NCBI GenBank assembly: GCA_004369045.1 | Contig: ML213543.1 | Location: forward strand, 1 to 33,089 | DNA: 33,089 nt | Direction of reading: 5' to 3' | From: Heliocybe sulcata | Lineage: Eukaryota > Basidiomycota > Agaricomycetes > Gloeophyllales > Gloeophyllaceae | Shown: piece by piece, positions 20,901 through 31,193 of the stretch | How positions within the stretch are numbered: position 1 is the first letter of the stretch | Layout of the letters: every line of letters starts with the position of its first letter | Made by a program: the position numbers and the translations under genes | The notes under the pieces: model-generated | Seen by the model: only the letters and a program-made list of their open reading frames with translations | Told to the model about the DNA's origin: nothing | The model's database searches: none

Positions 20901-21194
20901 CACATTTACAGGGCAGTCATATATTCGGTTACTGGAAGTGTCCTGGAGCTTGTTCCGAGGTTTGGGGTTTTGATCTAGTCTGTCTTATTGTTTTGCACAT
21001 AGCTATTGTTCTTATTCTTTAGCACATGGACATCGGATATTTGGTTTAGGCAGGTAGACTACTAGAGTAGCACCTCCTGTACTCGTAGTTCAGGTTCCTG
21101 AGTCTACCAGAGTCCCCCAGAGCTTGTATCTCGTCCTCCCTGCGCAATCCAGTGTTCCCCTCTCTATCCTGCGTCTCTGTCTGAGTTTCCTGCG
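20901..21194. other. no gene seen
   Basis: Sequence between the gap and the TCGCT-rich tract. No gene or repeat is recognised. Confidence 0.3.
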
Positions 21195-21617
21195 TTGCCG
21201 TCGCTAATCCCGCTCTTCGTCGCTAATCGTCGCTAAAGCTGCTGCTTGTCGCTAAACTCCTGGCAAGCGTCGCTCACTACCTTGCGCTTCTCGGAATCGT
21301 CGCTGCTCCGCATCCCCAGTCGTCCCGAGCTATTGCCAACTATTGGGCGCTGTCGCTACACCCGCCGCTGTCGCTTCGTCATATTTTCCCACGCATCGCT
21401 GTTTCGCTTATTGTGCACTTTCCGTCCGTTTCTTTCAGAGCTTTTGCTGTCTGTGTTCCGCCAGACACCAGAGGTCTTTTCGCTTTGTTCTATTTTTAAA
21501 GTCTACATCTATTTTTAGCGTTTAGCGCCTTTTCGCTTCTATAGCGCTCTACGTCGCTTCCGGTCGCTTTTGCCGCTTGTTCTATTTTTAGCGCTTCGCT
21601 ACGTCGCTCTTGTGGTT
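21195..21617 (+). repeat. TCGCT-rich interspersed motif tract
   Basis: TCGCT occurs 16 times on the plus strand in about 420 bp (for example CGTCGCTAATCGTCGCTAA and TGTCGCTACACCCGCCGCTG). Spacing is irregular, so it is not a simple tandem repeat. Two GTTCTATTTTTA stretches also occur (about 21488 and 21578). No coding frame is convincing. It could be part of a degenerate retroelement LTR or a protein-binding array. Confidence 0.5.
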
Positions 21618-23508
21618 TTGTGGTCTCGGTCCTATATTTCCCATTGACTCCCCCCGAACTACATTCATACCCTTCGATTCCCGGGGCCTCGCAGCTGCGG
21701 CAGCACCAAGGGATTGGTGCTGGTGTGTGGTTGTTGTTGTTTGTTTAGGTCTTCCTCTTTCCAGGTTTCGTCGTGTGTTCGTGTTCATCACCGGTCCATT
21801 CTAACGAAGGAGCAATCGAGAGACGACATTTTCAGTTGACTATGTCGAGCAGAAACGAATCCAGGGGCGGCGAGAGTGCCTGCGTCCAGAGTCCTGAACG
21901 CGGGACATGTCCGTTTCTGTATATTTTGACCTGTAACATGCACAATATAAGCACCTATATGGACAGAAAGACCGCCAATATGCACCATTCGCAGGCACAG
22001 GCATGGTGCTCTGACCGCATCGACAGGAGAGGGCATTGGGCGGATTTTATCGCGGATTGTCGCAGCCGGCACTAAACCGAATACACCGCCAGCGTGCCAC
22101 GCCAAATGCAGTACTCTACTTCAATCGGGCAGGTGAGAGACAGCATACCGAACATGATTCGCACAAAAATGATGCCCACTGGAACATTCTGATGTCAATC
22201 ATATCACGCGGGCATTTCCACGACAGAGGATTATGTAAGACTTGTTTCAGTGCGAAGTTTGAACATGGCATGGCGTAACCACAGGTCCACAGGTCGCCTC
22301 TTCCTGACATCCACGAGATACTGCTGTAGCGACATCCGTCAGACCTGGACAATAGCGCAGACGCTGAGGGGCCGGTTGATATATAATTTGCTGCTTGAGA
22401 TGCTCTCGTCGAACAGGTTCACCTGTTTGCTTCAGGATATCAATTCCGTAGTTGGATGAGATGAAAGAAGATCTGAGCGTACCACACCTTCGTCTGGCGC
22501 AGGATCTCAGTCCAACAGAGCTGTCGGGGTCTTCAGCAAGAGCCTAGTCGGCGACAAAGTCAGGCCGCGTGGACAGCTTGCGCCAATATCGAGAGGGCAG
22601 GACATGATCTCATACCGGGGTAATAAAGGCAGCAAAGCCAAGTGCGATATAAAAGGGGACGGACGATCCATGTTAAAGCATAGCCCAGGAATAGGACGAG
22701 GACTGATGCATTTGAAGGCCGAGAGGATAGCCTACGCAAGGGGAGCAGCATAGTCGATAGCATCCCAGCATAGAGCAGATGGATAAGCAGACGGAACTAA
22801 ATAGCGCACTGGAAGACACAGCATTCTGACAGGATGTGCCTTGTGTTGGACACGCGTGCCTCAAGTAGCACCCCTATTCCTCTATGTTGATCGGAACCGG
22901 AATACAGCAGCCTCATCGCTGGGTCTATTTACGTCAGCGTCCACGTTGGCAACTCGATGGTGAATGCAAAGAGATGCTCTTGACGCACGGGGCGCGCACG
23001 GTGGCAATGGAGACGGGTGGCACCGTCGTACACGAGACATAGAGAGGGGACCCAACCGCAACAATTTCAAACCACAGATCAGACGCAAAGTATCCAGAGC
23101 AAAGCTATGTATCTTGGAGGCAGTGCAGAGATACCGTTAGCAGCGTCGTAGTCGAGGACAGAGAAGGACGTGGCAGTGCCCGAAGCATGAGGCAGACAAT
23201 GTAAACCATTGCTGTGAATGATAAACCTGACCTAGAAGAAAAACATATAGCATGAGCGAGCATCGAGTTCACAGCATGAAAGATACAACATGCCGGAAGT
23301 ACAGACACCGTGCAAAGACTCCAAAGGGCCCTCTTGCTCAAGCCCGTCCAGACACATTTCAATGTTGAAGTAGAACCAAAGTTTGCATAGCAGATTTGGA
23401 CAGAAAGTCTCTAGGGACTGACCTATGCCAGCAAGGGGAAGTCTCTCAAGGCGGTGAGTGACAGAGTGCGCAAACCTTCGGACAGACCCGATCAGTGTTG
23501 CTGCATTC
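21618..23508. other. no gene seen
   Basis: No supported gene. Around 22285-22460 one plus-strand frame looks weakly protein-like (LPDIHEILL, ALVEQVHLFASGY) but holds three stops, so at best it is an old remnant. Other ORFs overlap on opposite strands without support. Confidence 0.3.
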
Positions 23509-23517
23509 TGATTGGCT
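23509..23517 (+). promoter_or_regulatory. CCAAT box of gene C
   Basis: TGATTGGCT (inverted CCAAT), the same 9-mer as upstream of A and between B and D. It lies about 140 bp before the ATG. The following GATTAGAT also resembles the A upstream region. No clear TATA box is seen. Confidence 0.5.
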
Positions 23518-23655
23518 GACTAACCTCGAATGATTAGATTCTATCTTTAGCGCATATTGTGCCTCTCAAAGCGCGACGTGAGAGCTGTACCGCGCCTATA
23601 CCAGCAGCTGTGACCTCCTCAAGTAATGTTAGAGCACCAACATTCCCTCCCTACC

Positions 23656-24901
23656 ATGGCTTCCAGCGACAACTCTGTCGTCGAGCTACGCGGCTCCGCT
23701 TTCAAATGGCTCGGGTCAGGCGGTCGAATCACCATCAACAATATCGAGTACGAGTATGCTGACTCTGACGCAGATGACGACTCCATCGAGGACGCCCTCG
23801 GCCCTGGAAGGACAGTAGGGAAGCTCCTGAAACGTGTCTCCGCTCCGGTAGAGATGTTCCTGAGCTTCTGCTCTGACATCCTCGGCAATGGTCCCGACTC
23901 GATTTTTACTAGGCTTATGCACTGCCACTTCCCTCATCGCAAAACGTACAGGCAAACTAAGCATATAAGCTGGTGGTTTAATGAGTTTGGACTCTGTCTG
24001 CTCGAGACTAGCTCTGAAGACGATCATCAGGCTCAGAGGCTTGTACAGTTCGTGATGTAAGTGTGCTATTGATCCCCTGTGGTCATGTATAACAATAAAT
24101 GTGCTGTCCAGTGACAGGCGATATCACCTATCAGTCCGTCTCACCACTGCCTATTACCTTTTACTTCTTCTGGAGTGGACCCAGTTGGCTGATCTCTGTC
24201 ATACCGTCCTACTCATCCATGACGTGCTATTGCAGTTCTGCCAGGAATGCTCCCGGAAAGGCATCACGTCCACTATTTTGCGTCCGTTAGAAGATGTGGT
24301 GTCATTCAGAGAGGATGTGATACGTATCGGGAGCTGTGGGAACAAGGAAATATCAGCCGTTATTATGTACGTACCCATACTTCCTGTGTACCATCATGCT
24401 ATCTCTAATTAAAATGTGCTTGTATGGCAAAGCAGCTCTTCTAAGAATAAAATATCTTTGCTGGTACAGCATCACTATGCATATAGGCTAATATGCAGTC
24501 ACGACATCCGCACTATGTCCGACTATGAAGCCACGGAACAAGCATGTCAACTCATTTGCTCGACCTTACGCTGCTGCTCGGCTAATACCAACCCTCTCAC
24601 ATCTGCTCTAAAATCGAGAGTACAGCTCGACTGTGACAATTTTCTACGTCGCATCAACTACAAGAGGAGTGCGATCGAGACGCAAGAGTTCATCGAGAAT
24701 ATGGTATGTATAAGCGAGTAACGGCGCTCATGATATTTTGCTGACTCTCAAGTTCTGCAGCAGTATATCATTCCTTGTGGCCTGGACTATGGTAGCTTGT
24801 ACAGGGCTGACTCTTGCAGTGGTCGTGGATACGAGTACTGGTATCACGATATTTCTGTACTAGACAGTGTGCAGAATTCATGTACAGGCTGCGAGCTCTG
24901 A
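23656..24901 (+). CDS. unknown family protein, copy C (4 exons, complete)
   Basis: Exons are 23656-24056, 24112-24366, 24436-24703 and 24761-24901, giving 354 aa. Introns are 55, 69 and 57 nt, with GTAAGT, GTACGT and GTATGT donors. The exon 3 acceptor could also lie 3 bp earlier. The ATG at 23656 (CTACCATGG) aligns with B and D and is preferred to the in-frame ATG at 23626. The N-terminus has VVELRGSAFKWLGSGG and the acidic ADSDADDDSIEDALGPG run, then EMFLSFCSDILGNGPDS. Exon 2 begins DRRYHLSVRL with a YYLLLLLEW helix. Exon 3 (YEATEQACQ) is much less conserved. Exon 4 ends after NSCTGCEL, so it keeps only the first CxxC of the pair seen in B. Function is unknown. It stands alone, without the 1.8-kb repeat directly downstream. 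Confidence 0.72.
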
Positions 24902-26109
24902 TGGTGTCCACGATATATCCCTAAGTAAATGCTTTGTGCTGGATAATTCCTCATTCCATCTCATAGTTGCTCAGTCAAATCCGAGTCGAGCATATACTCA
25001 GTGGTCTAGTAGCTTGTATTTCGGGAAAGTGCTCGCAGCACTTATACGATCCTTTTTTTACGCACGACAGACAGAACATTCAGAAGATCCATGAAAGATC
25101 TGACGCGCCAGCAGCGGTAACGTCCAATAACAAACCTTCCGGAACGAAAATTGAATGATGAATAACGTGGCATGCAGCATTTGACAAGTGCGACGCGGAC
25201 TTACCACCACAGAACGCCTTATTCAACGATCCATCGAGTGCCGTTGGAAGCTGTTCTGCGGATCAAATGGACATCCAGCCCATCGGGCGCTCCTGCTCAT
25301 CGTCATTGCACCAGACGGGCATGCACAAAGATCGAGGCTGCCTAGATTCAATCTCACCTAACGTAGAAATATGCCTTGTATTCTGAGGATCAATGAGTAG
25401 AGAGATAAGCGGAGGGATAGCCCACTCGGCTCAGCAGAGCAGTCCGCGGGGATGAGCAAGACGGGAGAACCACAGAGTTTCACGTGCTCTGCTAGCTCGA
25501 AGACCTGAAGGAATCCTATAGCATGGCGCATAAACAGATCATGTCAACATGAAGTCGAAGCTGCAACCCGAGAGACCGTCCAATTGATCTCTGGTTGAGG
25601 CTCAACGAGTAGCGTCATAAGTACAGTAAACCTTAACGGCTTAGACGAAACGGACTATCATATAAGGATTGAAGAAGATACCGAATGCCATGAATTCCTA
25701 GTTGCCCTTCAGAGTCCTATCCCCGTGTCAGCATATTTCAGCAGCGTTGATTCGAGCGCAGCATACACCTTCTACGAGATCTGATCATTGAGAGGGTGTC
25801 ATTTTCTGTTGTTCAAGAACTCAAGGAGCCCTTCGCTGCCAGTGACAACGGAATATCTGGATTATACATCCATAGCGATGTAGCGTAGCTGAAGTAGCAG
25901 TACTCGGTGCGAAATAAGCGGTTCCGGCGTAGCAGAGACGATCCGGAGGCAAGTATAAGGACGGACAGCAGCACATACATAAGCTCAAGAGATATGCAGC
26001 TGCCAGAGCACAGTCACAGAGCAGGAGATGCAGGGTATGAGTGTATTGGTGAGGCCAAGACGTGGCTGTAGCAAATGGGAAGCACCGGTTGGTGGAATCT
26101 TATCTTTTG
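24902..26109. other. no gene seen
   Basis: Downstream of gene C. No ORF above 75 codons and no recognised repeat until the repeat copy 3 similarity starts near 26110. Confidence 0.3.
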
Positions 26110-26837
26110 ATCAGTCGTCCATCCAATCAGGAAGCCAGCGCAGATCTCTGAGAGCAGGCGCTTTTTTCCTTCTCGTGCGGGCTTCGTTTCTTTGCTGGTA
26201 CCGTGCTGTACCCAATCCTTAGGCCTTACTCGCAATGACGTGACTCTGCTCTACTCGCTTGAGTTCTTTATGACCCTTCCTCTGGTCCGTATCCTCGCCT
26301 CCATGATGTTGTCTCTTCGAATGCAATACGCCGGAGCTTCTGGATTCTCTTTTACTGCTGTTTTAGCCATGTGTCACGTCTTTTAGAACATAATCCACAT
26401 GCTTGGTTGACCCGCCCACTCAGGGCTTTTCTGGACTGTAAACTTGCACGTACGAGCAGCTCTCTTCGTCAACTCTTCATTGCGGCCAGATCTCGTTGAA
26501 GGCGGACCATGCGCTCGATCCAGTGCGAGTTCGGGATTAGGATGGCATTATGAGCGCTGAAACTTGCGATTTTATGGCATATGATAGTTACGTGAGCCAT
26601 GGTGTCATTGTGCATTCTACTTACATCTCGGTGTTCGATCTCGGTGTTCGTCTCACCCAAATCGTTTCACGCACTACCGTAGTGCTGTCCTATGCCTATC
26701 ACACTAGTAGTAGCACTAAGTGTGCGACAGTCGACGACTACTCTGTACTGCAACACACTCTATGATCGTCTCGGAGTACCTTCTTTCACTGGCTCCAGTG
26801 GCTATCTGACTTCTACCATTCCATCCTATGTCTTGCT
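26110..26837 (+). repeat. segmental repeat, copy 3 (partial, diverged, cut by the copia element)
   Basis: CGTCCATCCAATCA at 26113 and the following bases match about 6240-6330, and the GGCCAGATCTCGTTGAAGG region near 26485 matches about 6510 and 415. Similarity is lower than between copies 1 and 2. It stops where the copia element is inserted (26838); clear continuation beyond 31400 was not found. It is in the same plus-strand orientation as copies 1 and 2. Confidence 0.6.
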
Positions 26838-27043
26838 TGTTGATATGCGCACCGAGAATAGACGAGCAAGTAGACAGGAAATGATAGTCGATTGCAGTAG
26901 TGAATAACTACGGAAATACAGTCCTTTTATACCATGCCCATTCTGCCACCGCAGTCGTGCCACCAGTGGCATGACTCTTTGTTCTACATGCCACTCGGTC
27001 TAGAACAGTAACATTCCCTCTTTTGCCACATTACACTCCAACA
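26838..27043 (-). repeat. 3' LTR of the copia element
   Basis: 206 bp, differing from the other LTR at four positions, all transitions. The stop codon of pol lies within its first 13 bases. Confidence 0.95.
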
Positions 27044-29802
27044 CTCCCCCTTAATGTGGTCATCCCGAGACGACCCCGAAGATCAATGAACTTGGTCGTG
27101 CCTAGTGGCTTGGTAAGGATATCGGCTAGGTTGTCGCCACTTCGGACATGCGGTACTTCAATAGACTTTGTGTCGGTAATGTGATCGCGTACGAAATGAT
27201 ATTTGATATCGATGTGTCGGGCGCGTCCATGGTCGACTGGGTTGTGCGCGAGTGCTCTTGCAGCGGCATTGTCCTCGAATATTGTCGTGGGTCCGTTCTG
27301 GGGAAAACCTAATTCCAGGAATAGGGCACGTAACCACAGTGCCTGACTTGCTGCCGCGGCGAGAGCCATATACTCGGCCTCCATAGAGCTGAGCGCAACA
27401 GAGCGCTGTTTCTTTGAACTCCAAGTGATTGCGGCGGCCCCGAGCATGAAGATGCTCCCGCTAATAGATTTCTGATCGTCAAGATTTGCGCCCCAGTCCG
27501 CATCCACATAACCGACGGGGATGATCTCCCCCTGAGATCTATATTCCAAGGCCAGGTCCCACGTCCCCTTGAGGTATCGGAAGACCCGTTTGACGGCAGT
27601 CCAGTGTTCTGGTCCGGGATTCTGCGAGAATTGAGCGAGAGTTTGAACGGCATATGCGATATCTGGTCTTGTGCCGACTACCAGGTACATCAACACTCCG
27701 ATCGCCTCTCGGTAGGGTACAGCGCCCATATCTGGATGTTCAGTCGTTAGCCTTCTGAACTGAACACCAGCCTCCATAGGTGTTGGACTAGGATACGCAT
27801 CGGTCATGTTGAAGCGGGCGAGGACTTTGTCGATACATGCCTTCTGACAAAGCTGCAGCATCTTGTGGACCCGGTTGCGTACGATTTCTATGCCTAGGAG
27901 ATGCTTGATTGGCCCTAGTTTGCTCATCTCGAAGTTGGTTTCGAGTTCCGCAGTCAAGTCCGCTATAAGCTCCTGGGTCTTCGCGGCGGCTGTAAGATCA
28001 TCGACATGTACAGCGATGAAACTAGGGCCACATTCCGTATCACACCGGTAGATGCAGTGTTCGATGCTAATAATGACCCATCCATGGTCCAAAAGGAATT
28101 CGTCCAATACTTCGTGCCATTCGCGACCTGCCTGTTTGAGTCCGTACAAGGTTCGAAGGAGGCGACACACCCTATCTGTGCCGTCTTCATAACCGTGAGG
28201 TTGACGCATATAAATTTCCTCTTTGAGGAAGCCATTCAGGTAGGCTCCGACAATGTCGAGTTGCTCTATTTCGAGGTCGAGTATCGTTGAGATAGCAATG
28301 ATGATGCGTAAGGGCTCGGTCCGCACGACTGGTGAATATGTTTCCTTGTAGTCGACTCCATGTTGTTGTGTAAAGCCTTGCGCGACCAATCGAGCTTTGT
28401 CTTTGACAAATTTTCCATCAGCATCGTATTGGGTTTTGAAGACCCACTTGTTTCCGATTGCCTTAGGCCCCTTCGGCAGCTCAACCAACTCCCAGGTACG
28501 CATAGACTCCAATTGCGAGATCTCCGTCTGCATTGCCGCCACCCATCTTTCGCCGTCGGTTCTGGCCAGTGCTTCGTGAAAAGATGTCGGCTCTTCTTCT
28601 GATATCTGTCCTAAGTACGCAATCTCGGCCAGGTTCTTCAGTTCCTCTGTTGTCTGTTCGGGTAGCGCCTGCATCTGATTGAGTGTAGTATTCGGCGTCC
28701 CGTGTTCGAGCGTGTTGTAGTTAATCTTGGGCTTTGCGGCGATCCGTTCACTTGGCGCTCGCGGGGGCACAACGAGTTTTGTGCGTTGCTTGTTGGTGGC
28801 GACATCTTCAGTAGGCGGGCAGGCTGTAATGCTCGGATTGGTGCCTATAGTGCTCTCTCCCTCAATCCGGGCAAGGGGTACAAGGATCTCATCATCAGGT
28901 TCGGCTGTACGTGGAGGAGTAATGAAAGTGACATTTCGCGATTTCCCTATGCGCCGCTTGCCCTGGTCCCAGTAGCGCCATGCTTTTGAGTTGTCAGCCA
29001 TACCAACAAAGACAACCTCGATTGATTTGGAATCAAGCTTGCGACGGTCATTTGACTGATCCAAGACCCAACATTTGACACTGAATTCTTGGAGTATGGA
29101 GATGTCCGGCTTTCTGCCCGTGAAGGCTTCCTCAGGCGTCCGGTTGCCAAGCACTCGCGTGGGCGATCGGTTCTTGATATAACAGGCATATGCTATGGCT
29201 TCGGGCCAGAGGTACTTGGGAAGATTGTGGGCAAATAGCATAGCGCGAGCATGTTCCACAAGTGTTCTATTGAGCCTTTCTGCAACGCCGTTCTGTGCAG
29301 GTGAATGTGGAGCCGTAGTTTCAAGGATAATGCCGAGGTTGTCCAATTTGGCTCTGAATGCCTGGTTGATGTATTCTCCACCATTATCTACACGAAAACG
29401 CTTCATCTTCTTTTCAGACTGTGTTTCGATATAAGCACGGTAGTGATCGAAGCGGCCCTCGATGATATTCTTAGTGTGTCCAAAATAGAGCATTGTTCGT
29501 TGTGTCTTCAGATCGGTGAATGATACGAAATAGCGCTCGCCTTGAATGCCCTCGATCTGTGCGGGGCCCCATACGTCGGACACTGTGACTTCAGCAATGT
29601 CTTTGACAGGCGTCGAGGATTCTTGTGGAAATGCTTCGACATGTTGCTTTGCCCTGACGCAGGCTTCACATGTCTCGTTGGAATCAGACCCTTGATCAAC
29701 TTCCATTCCATTGACCATGTTGCTCTGTTTAAGCTTCCTGACGGCCCCCATCCCGATATGAGCCAGAGTGCGATGCCAATCGCGCCACGATCTGGGCTTT
29801 GA
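27031..29802 (-). CDS. pol: copia pol: integrase, reverse transcriptase, RNase H
   Basis: This frame follows directly after the in-frame TGA at 29805-29803. The first ATG is at 29751, and counting from it the frame has 906 residues. The WHRTLAH of the integrase zinc-binding motif lies before that ATG, its CxxC partner at about 28-31. The integrase triad is D59 (SDVWG), D122 (VDNGGEY) and E158 (NGVAERLN), with 35 residues between the last two. Reverse transcriptase spans about 400-640: KARLVAQGF, LDIVGAYLNG with D499, and the catalytic HVDDL (D584, D585), where most copia elements have YVDD. RNase H spans about 745-880: YVDADW, SSMEAEYMAL, EDNAAARALAHNP and ADILTKPL. The frame ends inside the 3' LTR. 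No other stop or frameshift is seen. It has no ATG of its own before the WHRTLAH motif, so it would need readthrough of the TGA to be made whole. Confidence 0.93.
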   Translation of the reverse strand, partial: SKPRSWRDWHRTLAHIGMGAVRKLKQSNMVNGMEVDQGSDSNETCEACVRAKQHVEAFPQESSTPVKDIAEVTVSDVWGPAQIEGIQGERYFVSFTDLKTQRTMLYFGHTKNIIEGRFDHYRAYIETQSEKKMKRFRVDNGGEYINQAFRAKLDNLGIILETTAPHSPAQNGVAERLNRTLVEHARAMLFAHNLPKYLWPEAIAYACYIKNRSPTRVLGNRTPEEAFTGRKPDISILQEFSVKCWVLDQSNDRRKLDSKSIEVVFVGMADNSKAWRYWDQGKRRIGKSRNVTFITPPRTAEPDDEILVPLARIEGESTIGTNPSITACPPTEDVATNKQRTKLVVPPRAPSERIAAKPKINYNTLEHGTPNTTLNQMQALPEQTTEELKNLAEIAYLGQISEEEPTSFHEALARTDGERWVAAMQTEISQLESMRTWELVELPKGPKAIGNKWVFKTQYDADGKFVKDKARLVAQGFTQQHGVDYKETYSPVVRTEPLRIIIAISTILDLEIEQLDIVGAYLNGFLKEEIYMRQPHGYEDGTDRVCRLLRTLYGLKQAGREWHEVLDEFLLDHGWVIISIEHCIYRCDTECGPSFIAVHVDDLTAAAKTQELIADLTAELETNFEMSKLGPIKHLLGIEIVRNRVHKMLQLCQKACIDKVLARFNMTDAYPSPTPMEAGVQFRRLTTEHPDMGAVPYREAIGVLMYLVVGTRPDIAYAVQTLAQFSQNPGPEHWTAVKRVFRYLKGTWDLALEYRSQGEIIPVGYVDADWGANLDDQKSISGSIFMLGAAAITWSSKKQRSVALSSMEAEYMALAAAASQALWLRALFLELGFPQNGPTTIFEDNAAARALAHNPVDHGRARHIDIKYHFVRDHITDTKSIEVPHVRSGDNLADILTKPLGTTKFIDLRGRLGMTTLRGSVGV
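27044..27054 (-). promoter_or_regulatory. polypurine tract
   Basis: AAGGGGGAG directly before the 3' LTR in element direction, the usual position for plus-strand priming. It also encodes the residues just before the pol stop. Confidence 0.75.
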
Positions 29803-31125
29803 TCAGGCAACATTGGCGACTTCTCTGGGCTGGCCGGCAGCAGTGATGCAGTCCATGATGTAAAGCTGGCCGCGTCCACACTGCTTGGTTCCGATGGCTA
29901 TGACTTTCTGTCCTTTAGTCTGGATGCGGAGTTTGCTGTCACCGCCCAGGTACTCTAGCCCCGCATCGTCGACCATGCACAGGGACAATAGGTTATTGGG
30001 AGCGTTGGGAGCATGTGCGACATTGCGAAGTGTAATGTAATTCGTAGAAGCGCCCACTTTGCATTCGAGCCTAATGTCACCACGCCTGATGATCGGACAG
30101 GGTCCTCCGACGCCATTGATGTTTCCATCACTCCCAGGTGTATATGTTAGGAAATCTTCGCGACGGATAGCGATGTGTGTGGAGGCACCCGTATCAGCAA
30201 ACCAAGTGTTTGCACCCGGATCTCTGGCGCTGTGCACCAATTCCGTGGGCGCGTCAGCGCTGATGGGGGAATCCAAGATTGCAAATGCATATTCGTCCTC
30301 TTGAGCCTGTTGTACAGCAGTGCTTTGTGACTTCCTGGGGCCTTGGCCTTCCATGCCTCCCCCTTTCGCCCAGCAGTGTTCCTTCGTATGACCACGCTTG
30401 CCACAATTGGTGCAGATAGTACGACCCCTGGCACTGTCCCGCTTCGCAAGAAGGGCAGTTTCTGAGTTCTTGGATTCACGGCGTCGGGATTCATCGAGGA
30501 TCCTCACAATAAGCTTTTCGGAAACAGTGAGGCTGGAGGTATCGACACATTGGATGAACGTGTCCCACCACTGGGGAAGGGACGTCAGGAGCGCATAAGA
30601 GAATTCCTCATCATCGATGATTCGCTCGCCAGCGCGGTGGATCTCAGCAAGAAGCTCCCACATCATGCGAATATGCTCCCCGATGTCGGTCCCCTCCTCG
30701 CACTCGGCGCGATAGAATTTTCGACGGGCAGTGACCATAGCCATGGTGCTGGAAGCCTGAAACATGGTCTTCACAGCACGCCATGCAGTGTAAGCAGTAG
30801 TACAACCGGCAACATACACAAGATGTGAATCGGCCACCCTGAGACGGATATACGAGAGAGCCATCATGTTCTTCTGGTCCCAAACATCGGGAGTCATGGT
30901 CGGGGTGGTGGCTTGGGTCCGAGGCGGGGCGTCCTTATCGGTGGCAGCCGGTACTGCAGCAGCGATCCTGGGTTCGCAGTCGGCACGAATAATTGCGCCA
31001 GACGCGACTTCCCAAAGACCGGCGACAGTAAGAATATCCTGCATCTTGATTGCCCAGGTGGTGTAATTATCGCCACGCAAAGGTTCGATGCGGAAAACGG
31101 AAGAGGCAGTATCGGAATTAGACAT
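29803..31125 (-). CDS. gag: copia gag and protease
   Basis: A 440-codon frame from ATG 31125. The gag part contains a UBN2-like retrotransposon capsid region (about 80-220). A CCHC zinc knuckle, CTNCGKRGHTKEHC, lies at 238-251. The aspartic protease motif WFADTGASTHI has its catalytic D at 311. The frame ends at TGA 29805-29803, a few residues after ITAAGQPREVANVA, and the very next in-frame codons encode the start of the GAG-pre-integrase motif. In most copia elements this is one continuous polyprotein. The stop is best explained as a CGA to TGA change, though readthrough cannot be excluded. Confidence 0.92.
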   Translation of the reverse strand: MSNSDTASSVFRIEPLRGDNYTTWAIKMQDILTVAGLWEVASGAIIRADCEPRIAAAVPAATDKDAPPRTQATTPTMTPDVWDQKNMMALSYIRLRVADSHLVYVAGCTTAYTAWRAVKTMFQASSTMAMVTARRKFYRAECEEGTDIGEHIRMMWELLAEIHRAGERIIDDEEFSYALLTSLPQWWDTFIQCVDTSSLTVSEKLIVRILDESRRRESKNSETALLAKRDSARGRTICTNCGKRGHTKEHCWAKGGGMEGQGPRKSQSTAVQQAQEDEYAFAILDSPISADAPTELVHSARDPGANTWFADTGASTHIAIRREDFLTYTPGSDGNINGVGGPCPIIRRGDIRLECKVGASTNYITLRNVAHAPNAPNNLLSLCMVDDAGLEYLGGDSKLRIQTKGQKVIAIGTKQCGRGQLYIMDCITAAGQPREVANVA

Positions 31126-31181
31126 GGTGTCCTCGGTGATTTCGACTAGAATAGTAGTGACTAATAAGCATCTAGGAGCAC

Positions 31182-31193
31182 GGGCTCATAACC
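31182..31193 (-). promoter_or_regulatory. primer-binding site (half-tRNA iMet type)
   Basis: GGTTATGAGCCC abuts the 5' LTR. It is complementary to the anticodon arm of eukaryotic initiator tRNA-Met (GGGCTCATAACC) rather than to a tRNA 3' end. Drosophila copia is known to prime from a 5' half of this tRNA. Confidence 0.7.

Noticed and set aside
20183-21022. Long open frames on both strands across the gap
   Set aside because: They consist almost entirely of N and are artefacts of translating the assembly gap.
22285-22460. Protein-like frame with three stops, considered as an F-box-like gene
   Set aside because: Too short and too damaged; removing all three stops by assumed C to T changes would be speculation.
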